Shown: piece after piece, positions 45,448-54,097 of the stretch
Layout: every line of letters starts with the position of its first letter
Numbering within the stretch: the stretch's first letter is position 1
Source: Garicola koreensis
GTDB taxonomy: Bacteria; Actinomycetota; Actinomycetes; Actinomycetales; Micrococcaceae
DNA: 64,000 nucleotides
Direction of reading: 5' to 3'
Assembly: GCF_014195445.1 (NCBI RefSeq)
Contig: NZ_JACIBT010000001.1
Location: 372,001 to 436,000 of the forward strand
Position numbers and translations under genes: made by a program
The notes under the pieces: generated by a model
Databases searched by the model: none
Seen by the model: only the letters and a program-made list of their open reading frames with translations
Told to the model about the DNA's origin: nothing

Positions 45448-47394
45448 GTGCGCTATATCTACGCCGCCATCACTCTTCTACTCGGTCTTCTCCTGCTGGG
45501 ACTGGGCATCGGCCAGCTCAGCGCCGAGAGCGAGGAGACCCGTACTGTCCAGACTCAGGGAACTGAGGACGCCCCGTTCACCGTGGTCACCGACGACCTG
45601 GTCGACGCTGAAGAGGGTTTCGAGGAGTTCACCATCGAGGCCGAGGGCGAGTACAGCCTGGCTGTGGGACGGACCTTTGACGTGGAGGCATGGATCGGTG
45701 ATGCCGCGCACAATCGGGTGACCGGCCTCACCGAGGCGGAGGGTGACGATGCCGGACACATTGATGCCGAGTACGTCGACGGCGAGACCCAGGCTCCCAA
45801 CCCGAGCGGTTCGGATCTGTGGGCAGCCACCGAGACCGCCGAGGGCGACCTGCTCTACCGGTGGAGCACTCCGGATGATTCCGGTGACTGGTCACTGCTG
45901 ATCTTCCGCGACGGAGAACAGCCGGCCCCGGCAGCGATCACCATCGAGCAGGTCCAGCCGCAGTCCCAGGCTGGTGGGATCGCTTTGGTGATCGGAGGAT
46001 CTCTGGTGCTGCTGATATCCCTGGGCCTGTTCTACTGGGCGAGCACCTCACGCCGCAGGCCCCGCGACTCGGACGGGGACACGCCTGAGGATGACCAGCC
46101 GGGCGACGGGCAGGCGGCGCCGGCAGAAGCTGACGCGCCCGCATCGAAGGACGCCGACGCCGCTGACACCGAGCATTCCCAACGCAGCGACTTCACCAGA
46201 AGTGCTCGGTCACTGACCTCGGCGCTGACCAGCATCGCCTTGGCAGCCGGAGCTGCCCTCGGACTGGCCGGACCGGCCCACGCAGAGAACGAGCCGACGG
46301 ATCAGCCGCAGGAGACGGGCCAGTCGGAGGAGACAGACCAGCCCGAAGAGACAGATCAGTCGGAAGAGACGGGCCTGTCAGAGGAGACGGGGCAGCCGTC
46401 AGAGCCGGCCGAGGAGCCCGACGCAGAGGATCTGGAGACCGAGACGGATGAAGACGTCGACGTCGACGAAGAGATGTCTGCGGAGGGTTACTCGATGCTG
46501 CTGAGCTCTCAGCTGGACCGCATCCTGACTGACATCTCTGACGTCGTCGAAGCCGCCGACGCTGAGCAGGACAGTGAGATGCTGGAGGAACGCGTGGCAG
46601 GCGCGGCTCTGACGGCCCGGCAGACGGCCTACCGCAACCAGGACGCGGCCCAGGACGATGCCCCAGCGCCGGTGGGCACCGAAGTGCTCTCCGCCGCAGT
46701 CTCCAGCAACCAGGAATTTCCGCGCCAGGCCATGGTGATCACTGAACACCCTGACACCGAGGTCCCGCAGGTTCTGGTTCTTCAGCAGCAGAGCGCCCGG
46801 GAGAACTATCAGCTGGTGCATACTGCGATGATGGCCCCGGGCACCGAGTTCCCCTCACTCTCCACCGAGCAGGGAGGCACCGAGATGGTGGATCCCCAGG
46901 CAGAGGTGGACGGGACCGCTCCGGTGGAAGCCCTCTCCGGCATGGCGGAGTACTTCACCGACGCCGATCACGACTTCGGCAGCAGGGTGGCTGAGAGCAC
47001 ATACATCGACAGCCTGCACCAGTACCACCAGGACCTTGCCGAAGCGGCCGACGACACAGAGCTCAACTTCCCGGACCCAGAGGGCCGGGAAGGCACCACA
47101 GCGCTGCAGCTGCCAGACGGCTCCACTGTGGTGGCCGGCTCCTTCGAGATGAGGATGCAGATGGCACCGTTGGAGGACGGCGACACCATCTTCTTGGAGG
47201 ACGAGCTCATCGTCGACATGCTGGGCACCGACTGGACCACCTTCCCCACGGAAATCACCACACTGGAGTCGGTGGTGGTTCACCTGCCGGCCCCGGACTC
47301 AGAGGAGGACGCAGTGCTGCTCGGGGTGGATGACATCATTCTTGACGCAACGATCGAGACCCCGGAGTGGTTCGATGGGTACGATGATGAGTGA
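45448..47394 (+). CDS. Two-part membrane/secreted acidic protein of unknown function
   Basis: 648 residues, GTG start with AAGGA about 10 nt upstream. Part one: a membrane segment (5-25), an exported acidic domain (30-170) and a second membrane segment (about 176-198) followed by RRRPRDSDGD. Part two: a second signal-peptide-like stretch, positively charged then SLTSALTSIALAAGAALGLAGPAHA (256-280), ending in AHA like a signal peptidase I site. It is followed by a six-fold hexapeptide repeat (about 283-318) and a 330-residue acidic domain. It looks like two genes fused. I do not know the family. The stop overlaps the next ATG (TGATG), so it is coupled to the CnoX-like gene. Confidence 0.85.
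   Translation: MRYIYAAITLLLGLLLLGLGIGQLSAESEETRTVQTQGTEDAPFTVVTDDLVDAEEGFEEFTIEAEGEYSLAVGRTFDVEAWIGDAAHNRVTGLTEAEGDDAGHIDAEYVDGETQAPNPSGSDLWAATETAEGDLLYRWSTPDDSGDWSLLIFRDGEQPAPAAITIEQVQPQSQAGGIALVIGGSLVLLISLGLFYWASTSRRRPRDSDGDTPEDDQPGDGQAAPAEADAPASKDADAADTEHSQRSDFTRSARSLTSALTSIALAAGAALGLAGPAHAENEPTDQPQETGQSEETDQPEETDQSEETGLSEETGQPSEPAEEPDAEDLETETDEDVDVDEEMSAEGYSMLLSSQLDRILTDISDVVEAADAEQDSEMLEERVAGAALTARQTAYRNQDAAQDDAPAPVGTEVLSAAVSSNQEFPRQAMVITEHPDTEVPQVLVLQQQSARENYQLVHTAMMAPGTEFPSLSTEQGGTEMVDPQAEVDGTAPVEALSGMAEYFTDADHDFGSRVAESTYIDSLHQYHQDLAEAADDTELNFPDPEGREGTTALQLPDGSTVVAGSFEMRMQMAPLEDGDTIFLEDELIVDMLGTDWTTFPTEITTLESVVVHLPAPDSEEDAVLLGVDDIILDATIETPEWFDGYDDE
46294..46401 (+). repeat. 18-bp degenerate tandem repeat (6 units)
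   Basis: Six 18-bp units encode PTDQPQ, ETGQSE, ETDQPE, ETDQSE, ETGLSE and ETGQPS. The units differ at several bases, so the array is older than the scpB one. It forms a linker after the second signal-like segment. Confidence 0.85.
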
Positions 47395-48335
47395 TGACTG
47401 AACAGCCTTCTGACAACGCGCCATCCGTAAACAGCCGGGGAGCGGTCGACCTCTCCTCCCTGGCCGACCAGGGCGGAGCCCAGCAGAGCTCTCCCCAAGT
47501 CGGACAGCCAGCCGGTGGCCGCGACTCGTGGGTCGTGGCGATCCAGCCCCAACAGCTCCAACAGATCGTCCAGCTCTCCTCCCAGGCGCCCGCGCTGGTG
47601 CTCATGCACGGAGGCGACGAAACCTCCCAGCGGTTCAGGACCGTGCTCTCCGATGCCGTCGATGCTCAGGGCGGGCGGATTCTGCTGGCCACACTGGATG
47701 CCGCCAGTTCACCGGAGATCGCCGAACAGGCCGGCCAACTTCCCGTGGTCACCGCGTTCCTCTCCGGAAAGCCCATCGGTGAATTCGACTCCCAGGCGCC
47801 GGCCGAGCAGCTGCCGCAGCTGGTGACCCAGATCCTGCAGCTGGGAACCCAGCACGGGGTCACCGGCACGCTGCCTGCCCAGGGCACCAGGGAAGGGTCT
47901 GAGGAAGAGCAGGAGGAAGAGCTCCCGCCGCTGCACCAGAAAGCTCGGGACTGTTTGGAGGAGGGAGACTACGACGGCGCCGTCGTTGCCTACCAGGAGG
48001 CGCTGAAGGAGAATCCCGCAGACAGTGATGCCAAGCTGGGCCTCGCTCAGGTGCAGCTGATCCGGCGTACCCAGGATGCGGATGTCGCGGCCGTGCGCCA
48101 GCGTGCCGCAGACGCCCCCGACGACGTGGCAGCCCAGACTGCGGTGGCAGACGTCGACGTCTTCGGCGGCCATGTCGAGGACGCCTTCGCACGACTGGTC
48201 CGCTTCATCCAGAGCCACCCGGGAGACGATCGGGAGACGGCGCGCAAGCATCTGGTGGAGCTGTACAGCATCGTCGGGGACCATGACCCCCGTGTGGCGG
48301 CTTCGCGCCGCAAACTGGCCAACGCACTCTTCTGA
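47394..48335 (+). CDS. Thioredoxin-like/TPR co-chaperone, CnoX (YbbN) type
   Basis: 313 residues. An N-terminal extension of about 50 is Gln/Ser-rich. The thioredoxin-like domain (SWVVAIQPQQLQQIVQLSSQAPALVLMHGGDETSQRFRTVLSDAV) has no CxxC, so it is not an oxidoreductase. The C-terminal third (PPLHQKARDCLEEGDYDGAVVAYQEALKENPADSDAKLGLAQVQL) is TPR-like and ends with the tail typical of YbbN/CnoX, known in E. coli to hand substrates to GroEL and DnaK. Start taken at the ATG overlapping the previous stop. Convergent with the DUF3515 gene. Confidence 0.85.
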   Translation: MTEQPSDNAPSVNSRGAVDLSSLADQGGAQQSSPQVGQPAGGRDSWVVAIQPQQLQQIVQLSSQAPALVLMHGGDETSQRFRTVLSDAVDAQGGRILLATLDAASSPEIAEQAGQLPVVTAFLSGKPIGEFDSQAPAEQLPQLVTQILQLGTQHGVTGTLPAQGTREGSEEEQEEELPPLHQKARDCLEEGDYDGAVVAYQEALKENPADSDAKLGLAQVQLIRRTQDADVAAVRQRAADAPDDVAAQTAVADVDVFGGHVEDAFARLVRFIQSHPGDDRETARKHLVELYSIVGDHDPRVAASRRKLANALF

Positions 48336-48349
48336 GCCCACCGGCTCAG
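48332..48349. terminator. Hairpin between convergent genes
   Basis: CTGAGCC (48332-48338) pairs with GGCTCAG (48343-48349) over a 4-nt loop, and the CnoX stop is inside. No T run. Confidence 0.4.
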
Positions 48350-48365
48350 CTCTGATCCCAACCGC

Positions 48366-48878
48366 TCAGCCCTCGTCCGGCTGACCCGAGTCCAGCAGGT
48401 CGGTGCACTGACGGGTCTGCTCTATGCGGCTCACGGGCTCGGACAGTGCGAACTGCGCGTTCATGGTGGTGTCCTCAGAGAGCTGATCGCCGTCCAGCAG
48501 CACCTCCACACTGGGCTCACGGCCGTAACTGATCAGCTGCACATGGTCCTGATGATCAATCCACACCCAATCCACGCCGGCCGGTGCCACACAGGGGTGC
48601 TCAGTGGGCCCGATGGGCTCCACCCCGCAGCGCAGCACCACAGCAGAAGGGTCCCCCCACACGGAGGTGGCCTGCGAGGTGGTCGGACGCTGCGAATAGT
48701 CGCCGATCTCCTCCGGAAGCGTGAGCATCACGTCCGCACAGGCTGGATCCTGGGCCTGGGGCCCCGGCTCCACACTGGCGACAGGGGCGCAGGCGGTCAG
48801 CGCCAGCAGCGCACCGGCACCACTGAGTGCGCCGAGTCTCTGGCGGGCGGACCGGGTGCGGAAAGCGGAATCAGTCAC
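48366..48878 (-). CDS. DUF3515-domain lipoprotein
   Basis: 170 residues. A signal ending in ALTAC marks a lipoprotein. The block DPACADVMLTLPEEIGDYSQRPTTSQATSVWGDPSAVVLRCGVEPIGPTEHPCVAPAGVDWVW, with three conserved Cys, matches DUF3515, a conserved actinobacterial secreted domain of unknown function. GTG start, without a clear ribosome-binding site. It is divergent from the LCP gene with a 71-bp shared promoter region, in which TAAACT (48895-48900) is a good plus-strand -10 box. Confidence 0.8.
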   Translation of the reverse strand: MTDSAFRTRSARQRLGALSGAGALLALTACAPVASVEPGPQAQDPACADVMLTLPEEIGDYSQRPTTSQATSVWGDPSAVVLRCGVEPIGPTEHPCVAPAGVDWVWIDHQDHVQLISYGREPSVEVLLDGDQLSEDTTMNAQFALSEPVSRIEQTRQCTDLLDSGQPDEG

Positions 48879-48949
48879 GTGACATATTGTGGAGTAAACT
48901 TCTTCTGCGCGCCATCAGCGTCGCGTGCAGGCTACTGAGGAGCTGACCG

Positions 48950-50038
48950 ATGACCGCAGGCGACCCCTCCCACCAGGGTGCGTCCCTTCACTCTGTCTAC
49001 GACCCGGAGGATCAGGACCGCCGCACCCGTAAGCGCCGCGGACGCTGGGTGCTCGGCGGCACAGCAGTTGTGGTGCTGATTGCCCTGATCCTCGCTGGCG
49101 CCTATCTTCTGGTGCTGCAGCGCTCCTACAGCTCCAACGTCACACATTTTCCCCAAGCAGACTCGGATGGTTCCGGAGAGGACCCGACGAACCCGCTGGG
49201 CGAGGACCGCCCCGAGGCGACCGACGCGACGAATATTCTGCTGCTGGGCTCTGACTCCAACGGCGGATCCGGAGCGGACGAGGACCTGCCGCGGGTACCC
49301 GGCGGGGGGCGAAGCGACACGATGATGTTCATTCACATTCCCGCCGGCCAGGACTCGGTGCAGGTGGTCTCGATCCCGCGGGATCTCTGGGTGGAGATCC
49401 CCGGCGGCTATGGGTGGCACAAGGTCAACGCCGGCCTGAGCCTGGGCGGGGACCAAGGGCCCTGGCTGACGCGGGCGACTGTCGAGCAGCTGTTCGATGT
49501 GCGGATCGATCACATCACGGCAGTGGACCTGCTGGGCTTCGTCGGGCTGGTGGAAGCTCTGGGAGGAGTCACCGTAGAATCCAGCTACCCCGAATCCTTC
49601 ACCACCAACGACGGGTACACGTTCAACCCCGGCTCCCAAGAGATGAATGCCGATGAGGCACTGAGCTTCGTGCGCCACCGCAGCAGCTTCCCCGACGGCG
49701 ACCTGCAGCGCATCCGCAACCAGCAGGCCCTCATCCGGGCCGTCGTTGACGAGGCCGCCTCGCCGGCCACCCTGGCGAACCCGCTGCGCGTCAACGACAT
49801 GGTCTCCACCTTCTCCGATCACCTGATCACCGACGAGGATCTGAGCGCCTCAAGGGCCGCATCCCTGGCGTGGGACGCTCGTGGGGCCGCGGACAATATG
49901 CAGTTCTCCACTCTTCCCACCGGCGGAAACGGCTACAGTGACGATGGTCAGTGGATCTTCTACCAGGACGAACAGGCAATGGAGGAGATCTCCCAGGCGC
50001 TGGATGAGGATAGGTTGGACGAGTACCTCAGCGACTGA
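48950..50038 (+). CDS. LytR-CpsA-Psr (LCP) family wall glycopolymer ligase
   Basis: 362 residues: cytoplasmic tail, one membrane helix (about 27-50), then an extracellular LCP domain (NILLLGSDSNGG ... RSDTMMFIHIP ... VVSIPRDLWVEIPG ... HKVNAGLSLGG ... LSFVRHRSSFPDGDLQRIRNQQALI). The conserved Arg and Asp that bind the lipid pyrophosphate are in place. LCP enzymes move glycopolymers from undecaprenyl pyrophosphate to peptidoglycan. A second LCP gene is at 58439. Its neighbours do not form a polymer-synthesis cluster, but GalU and several glycosyltransferases follow within 15 kb. Confidence 0.93.
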   Translation: MTAGDPSHQGASLHSVYDPEDQDRRTRKRRGRWVLGGTAVVVLIALILAGAYLLVLQRSYSSNVTHFPQADSDGSGEDPTNPLGEDRPEATDATNILLLGSDSNGGSGADEDLPRVPGGGRSDTMMFIHIPAGQDSVQVVSIPRDLWVEIPGGYGWHKVNAGLSLGGDQGPWLTRATVEQLFDVRIDHITAVDLLGFVGLVEALGGVTVESSYPESFTTNDGYTFNPGSQEMNADEALSFVRHRSSFPDGDLQRIRNQQALIRAVVDEAASPATLANPLRVNDMVSTFSDHLITDEDLSASRAASLAWDARGAADNMQFSTLPTGGNGYSDDGQWIFYQDEQAMEEISQALDEDRLDEYLSD

Positions 50039-50109
50039 GCGGCCCTCGTGGGCGAGAATAAGAGCACCAGCAGACATGGCAAGAGCAAGGACGTGAGGGG
50101 TTGACGTCT

Positions 50110-51093
50110 GTGAAGGGCAAGGTGAAGGGCACCGCCGCTGTCCGCCGGTGGTTCGCCCTGGCGGAGGAAGCGCTGCAGACCCACTCTGGGCGCCTCAACC
50201 GGCTCAATGTGTTTCCGGTGGCCGACTCCGACACCGGGGCGAACATGCTGACCACTGTGCGAGCCTGCCGCCGCGCCGCCGATGAGGCCACCAGTGAGGA
50301 CCTCGGGGAGCTGCTCTCCGTCGCCGGGGCGGAGGCCATGGGTCAGGCCTGCGGCAACTCGGGCACCCTGTTGGCTGTGCTCATCTCCGGCTTCGCAGAG
50401 CCCCTGCACGGTCGCCAGCGTCTCACCGTAGACGGCCTGAGCCAAGGGCTGCAGCGGGCCAGCCTGCGTGCCTGGTCGGCCCTGTCCCAACCGGTGGAGG
50501 GCACAATGCTGTCTGTGCTGGACGCCATCCGGGATCAGGCCAGACACGGTGCCGCCCAAGCCGGCGAACCGAACTCGCGCGCGGCGCTGGAGGATGCGAT
50601 GGGACCCCTTCTGGCCACTGCCCGGGACGCCCTGGAGCAGACGGAGAAGCAGCTGGCACCGCTGACCGAGGCCAAAGTCGTCGACGCCGGAGGGCTCGGG
50701 CTGCTGCTGATCTTCGACGCCCTGCGCGCCACGGTCAGCGGCTCACAGCTGGACCTCAGCCTCCCCGACGGGCTCTCCGGCTGGGACCCCGCCCCCGAGG
50801 GGGCCGGCACCAGCGCACCGGCGGCGGATCCGGAGGCGATGGAACTGATGTGCACCGTGCGTCTGGACCCGCTCGGCGCCGCCTCGCTGCGGCATCAGCT
50901 CGACGAGCTGGGCGAATCGGTCATCATCACGCCCATCGGACCGGCCGCCGAAGCAGCGGCGGACGGCACCTACCGGTGGCGAATCCACGTGCACACCACG
51001 GAGTCGGAGGCCACGCTGAGCGCAGTGCGCGATGCTGGTCCGCTGGAGTCCAGCACGCTGACACCGCTCGGCGGCACCAGGGAAGTCAGCTGA
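50110..51093 (+). CDS. DAK2-domain protein (FakA/YloV-like)
   Basis: 327 residues. The DAK2 ATP/Mg motif is NVFPVADSDTGANM, close to the usual FPVPDGDTG. The frame extends to a TTG at 50101, but GAGGGG ends directly before it; the same Shine-Dalgarno suits the GTG at 50110 (spacing 9), so that start is used. The family phosphorylates fatty acids or dihydroxyacetone and works with DegV-type proteins, but there is no DegV gene here. It stands directly ahead of recG, the arrangement seen widely in Gram-positives. Confidence 0.88.
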   Translation: MKGKVKGTAAVRRWFALAEEALQTHSGRLNRLNVFPVADSDTGANMLTTVRACRRAADEATSEDLGELLSVAGAEAMGQACGNSGTLLAVLISGFAEPLHGRQRLTVDGLSQGLQRASLRAWSALSQPVEGTMLSVLDAIRDQARHGAAQAGEPNSRAALEDAMGPLLATARDALEQTEKQLAPLTEAKVVDAGGLGLLLIFDALRATVSGSQLDLSLPDGLSGWDPAPEGAGTSAPAADPEAMELMCTVRLDPLGAASLRHQLDELGESVIITPIGPAAEAAADGTYRWRIHVHTTESEATLSAVRDAGPLESSTLTPLGGTREVS

Positions 51094-51105
51094 GAGGTCC
51101 CGTCA

Positions 51106-53463
51106 ATGAGTGAGCCGGTGCGTGCGGCGAGTCCCCTGAGTCGGCTGCTGGAGCCGAAGACCGCGCAGAAGCTGCAGAAGGGCTTCGGGTACACCACAGT
51201 CGCTGACCTGCTGGACCACTTCCCCCGGCAGTACATGCCGCACAACGAACTCTCGAAGTTCTCCCAGCTGCGAGAGGGGGACTACGCCACGTTCGTTGCC
51301 CGGGTGGTCAGCCTGAGCGAGCGCAAGCTGCACTCCGATCCCCGCAGGCCCAACCCCCGCAGGTCCAACCCCCGCAGGGTCGTCGACGTCGTCGTGCAGG
51401 GGGATGAGGACGAGACGCTGACGCTGGGGTTCTTCGGCGGCGCTGAGGCCATGCGCAGGCTCAAGGTCGCAACTGTGGCGATGTTTCAGGGAAAGGTCCG
51501 CATCTTCCGCAGCCGGCCGACCCTGACCAACCCCAGCTTCGACGTGCTGGCCGGACCGCAGGCACAGCCGGGGCATGCCGGTCAGAGCTTTCACACCGAC
51601 ATCGGCGAGGTGCTGCCGATCTACCCGGCCACCTCCGGGATCTCCAGCCTGGCAATTATGCGCGCAGTGCACGTCGTGCTGGATCAGACCGACTTCTCGA
51701 CGTGGCTGGACCCGATCCCGGAGCACATCGTCGAGGCCGAGCGGCTGCCGGATCTGCGCGGAGCCTATGAGATGGTCCATCGGCCCAGCGGTCCCGGGGC
51801 CCCCACGCAGGGATGGCACCGGTTCCGGTTCACCGAGGCGCTGCTGCTTCAGGGGCTGATGGATCGCCGCCGTCGGCTCGCCGGTCAGCAGCAGGCCGTA
51901 CCCGCCCCCGGCACAGCCGGAGCACGGCTGACCGCGTTCGACGCGCAGCTTCCGTTTGAGCTGACCGAAGGCCAGCGCGAATGCGGAGAGCTGATCAGCA
52001 GCGACCTCACCCGCGCCAGCCCGATGAACCGGCTGCTGCAGGGCGAGGTCGGCTCCGGCAAGACGCTGGTGGCGCTGCGCGCCATGCTGCAGGTCGTCGA
52101 CAGCCGAGCACAGGCGGCACTGGTCGCCCCCACGGAGGTGCTCGCCCGCCAGCACCTGCGATCACTGCGCCGCATGCTCGGCGGACTGGCCGATGAGACC
52201 CGCACCGGGCTGCTGGCCGATGATCAGGCGCCGCCGCTGAAGATCGTGATGCTCACCGGGTCACAGGCCGCCGCAGAGCGCAGAGAAGCTCTGCTGGACA
52301 TCGCATCCGGGGCAGCAGACATTGTCATCGGAACCCATTCGGTGCTGGGGGAGACGGTGCAGTTCGCCCAGTTGGGCCTGGCGGTGGTCGACGAGCAGCA
52401 CCGCTTCGGCGTCGCCCAGCGCAATGCGCTGCGTGAACGCTACAGCCCCACCCCCCACATGCTGGTGATGTCAGCGACCCCGATCCCACGCTCAGTAGCC
52501 ATGACCGCCTTCGGGGACCTGGAGCTGACCGTGCTGACCGGAATGCCCTCCGGGCGCAGCCCCATCGACACCCATGTGGTGCCCACTATGCTGGGCCCAC
52601 GCTGGGATGAGCGCGTGTGGGAACGCATCGGCGAGGAGGCCCAAGCCGGCCACCAGGTGTATGTGGTCTGCCCCAAGATCAGCGCCCGTCAGCGCACCCA
52701 GGAGCAGCTCGACCGTCAGCTGCTGCACCGGTTCGGCATGGAGAAGGACGACGAGCACGTCAGCTTCCCCACTGCACGGCCCGACGGCACCGTGATCCAC
52801 ATCGACTTCTCCCGCAGTCAGGCCCTCGAACACATCAGCAAGGACGCCTCGGTCGACGTCGTCGAGCAGCGGTTCGCCGCACACCCGAACCTGCGAGGCC
52901 TGCGCAGCGGCACGCTGCACGGCCAGCTGCCCGCTGCCGAGTCTGCTGAGGTGATGGGCCAGTTCGAATCAGGTCGGCTGCAGGTGCTCATCGCCACCAC
53001 AGTCATCGAAGTCGGCGTGGACGTTCCCGAGGCCACCCTGATGGTCATCCTCGACGCCGATGCTTTCGGCGTCTCCACCCTGCACCAGCTGCGCGGGCGG
53101 ATCGGCCGCGGGCAGACGCAGAACAATCAGTGCCTGCTGGTGACGCGGATGCCCACCGAACACCCCTCCGTTCAGCGCCTGCAGGAGGTGGCCGAACACA
53201 CCGACGGCATGGCGCTGGCGATGCTGGACCTGCAGCGCCGTCGGGAAGGCGATGTGCTCGGCGTCTCCCAGTCCGGCGGCGTCTCCACGCTCAAACGGCT
53301 GCGCATCGTCACCGACGCCGAACTGATCGACGCGGCCGCGACGCACATTCGCCAGCTCAGCGTCGAAGACCCTGAATGGCGGTCCTCGCCGTCGCTGTGG
53401 CGAGCGGTGGAAGACTGGCGGCTGCAGCACGAGCGCGCAGAGGACTACGTGCACCAGAGTTAG
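51106..53463 (+). CDS. recG: ATP-dependent DNA helicase RecG
   Basis: 785 residues; reverses stalled forks and branch-migrates Holliday junctions. The wedge domain is about 1-250, Walker A GEVGSGKT near 313, DEQH box (VVDEQHRFGV) near 426, and helicase motif VI QLRGRIGRG near 660. The ATG is 12 bp after the DAK2 stop. Inside the wedge a 15-bp tandem repeat adds basic NPRR units (51341-51379), which are not in the usual family alignment I remember. Length is longer than E. coli RecG, mostly from actinobacterial insertions. Confidence 0.96.
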   Translation: MSEPVRAASPLSRLLEPKTAQKLQKGFGYTTVADLLDHFPRQYMPHNELSKFSQLREGDYATFVARVVSLSERKLHSDPRRPNPRRSNPRRVVDVVVQGDEDETLTLGFFGGAEAMRRLKVATVAMFQGKVRIFRSRPTLTNPSFDVLAGPQAQPGHAGQSFHTDIGEVLPIYPATSGISSLAIMRAVHVVLDQTDFSTWLDPIPEHIVEAERLPDLRGAYEMVHRPSGPGAPTQGWHRFRFTEALLLQGLMDRRRRLAGQQQAVPAPGTAGARLTAFDAQLPFELTEGQRECGELISSDLTRASPMNRLLQGEVGSGKTLVALRAMLQVVDSRAQAALVAPTEVLARQHLRSLRRMLGGLADETRTGLLADDQAPPLKIVMLTGSQAAAERREALLDIASGAADIVIGTHSVLGETVQFAQLGLAVVDEQHRFGVAQRNALRERYSPTPHMLVMSATPIPRSVAMTAFGDLELTVLTGMPSGRSPIDTHVVPTMLGPRWDERVWERIGEEAQAGHQVYVVCPKISARQRTQEQLDRQLLHRFGMEKDDEHVSFPTARPDGTVIHIDFSRSQALEHISKDASVDVVEQRFAAHPNLRGLRSGTLHGQLPAAESAEVMGQFESGRLQVLIATTVIEVGVDVPEATLMVILDADAFGVSTLHQLRGRIGRGQTQNNQCLLVTRMPTEHPSVQRLQEVAEHTDGMALAMLDLQRRREGDVLGVSQSGGVSTLKRLRIVTDAELIDAAATHIRQLSVEDPEWRSSPSLWRAVEDWRLQHERAEDYVHQS
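51341..51379 (+). repeat. 15-bp tandem repeat (2.6 copies) in recG
   Basis: CCCGCAGGCCCAACC, CCCGCAGGTCCAACC, CCCGCAGGG encode RRPNP-RRSNP-RR in the wedge domain. Confidence 0.85.
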
Positions 53464-53506
53464 CCTGACCTCAGCGTCAGCCGCAACCCGAGGAAGGGAG
53501 ATCACG

Positions 53507-54070
53507 ATGGCACGCATCATCGCCGGTGAGCACAAGGGCCGCCGGCTTGCGCCGGTGCCCTCCAACGGCACCCGGCCCACCAGCGACCGGGTGAAGGAGT
53601 CGCTGTTCTCCCGGCTGGAGGGATATGACGCGATCCAGGACGCCGTCGTCGTCGACCTGTTCGCCGGATCCGGGGCGCTGGGGCTGGAGGCGCTCAGCCG
53701 TGGGGCGCGCACCCTGGAGGCGGTGGACCGCGCCGAGGCCGCCTTCAAAACTCTGACGAAGAACGCCGCCGCCTTCGGCCCGGCGGTGCGGGTGAGCAAG
53801 AATACGGCCCTGAAGCATCTGAATGCGCGGCAGGGCGAGCCGATCGAACTGCTGTTCCTCGACCCGCCCTACCAGTTCTCCGAGGCGGAGCTGGCCACGC
53901 TGCTGGCTGCCGCCGGTGAGCAGCTGCACGAAGCCGCCACCGTGGTGGTCGAACGCGACGCGCGGGCGACCGAGCCGGCGTGGCCGCCGACTCTGCGGTG
54001 CTTCCACCAGAAGACCTACGGTTCCACGCAGATCTGGTTGGCCGAGCCGGCGAGGCAGGAGTACGGCTGA
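53507..54070 (+). CDS. rsmD: 16S rRNA (guanine966-N2)-methyltransferase
   Basis: 187 residues. SAM-binding motif VDLFAGSGALGLEALSRGA and the catalytic LFLDPPYQF (N/DPPY) are exact, and the start MARIIAGEHKGRRL is typical. GGAAGGGAG is 6 nt before the ATG. The recG-rsmD-coaD order is conserved in Gram-positives; here a glycosyltransferase gene with its own promoter interrupts rsmD and coaD. Confidence 0.95.
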   Translation: MARIIAGEHKGRRLAPVPSNGTRPTSDRVKESLFSRLEGYDAIQDAVVVDLFAGSGALGLEALSRGARTLEAVDRAEAAFKTLTKNAAAFGPAVRVSKNTALKHLNARQGEPIELLFLDPPYQFSEAELATLLAAAGEQLHEAATVVVERDARATEPAWPPTLRCFHQKTYGSTQIWLAEPARQEYG

Positions 54071-54085
54071 GGGGCCGGGTCATCG

Positions 54086-54091
54086 TAGACT
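54086..54091 (+). promoter_or_regulatory. Candidate -10 box of the inserted glycosyltransferase gene
   Basis: TAGACT, six bases (GGGCGG), then the GTG at 54098. Confidence 0.55.
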
Positions 54092-54097
54092 GGGCGG

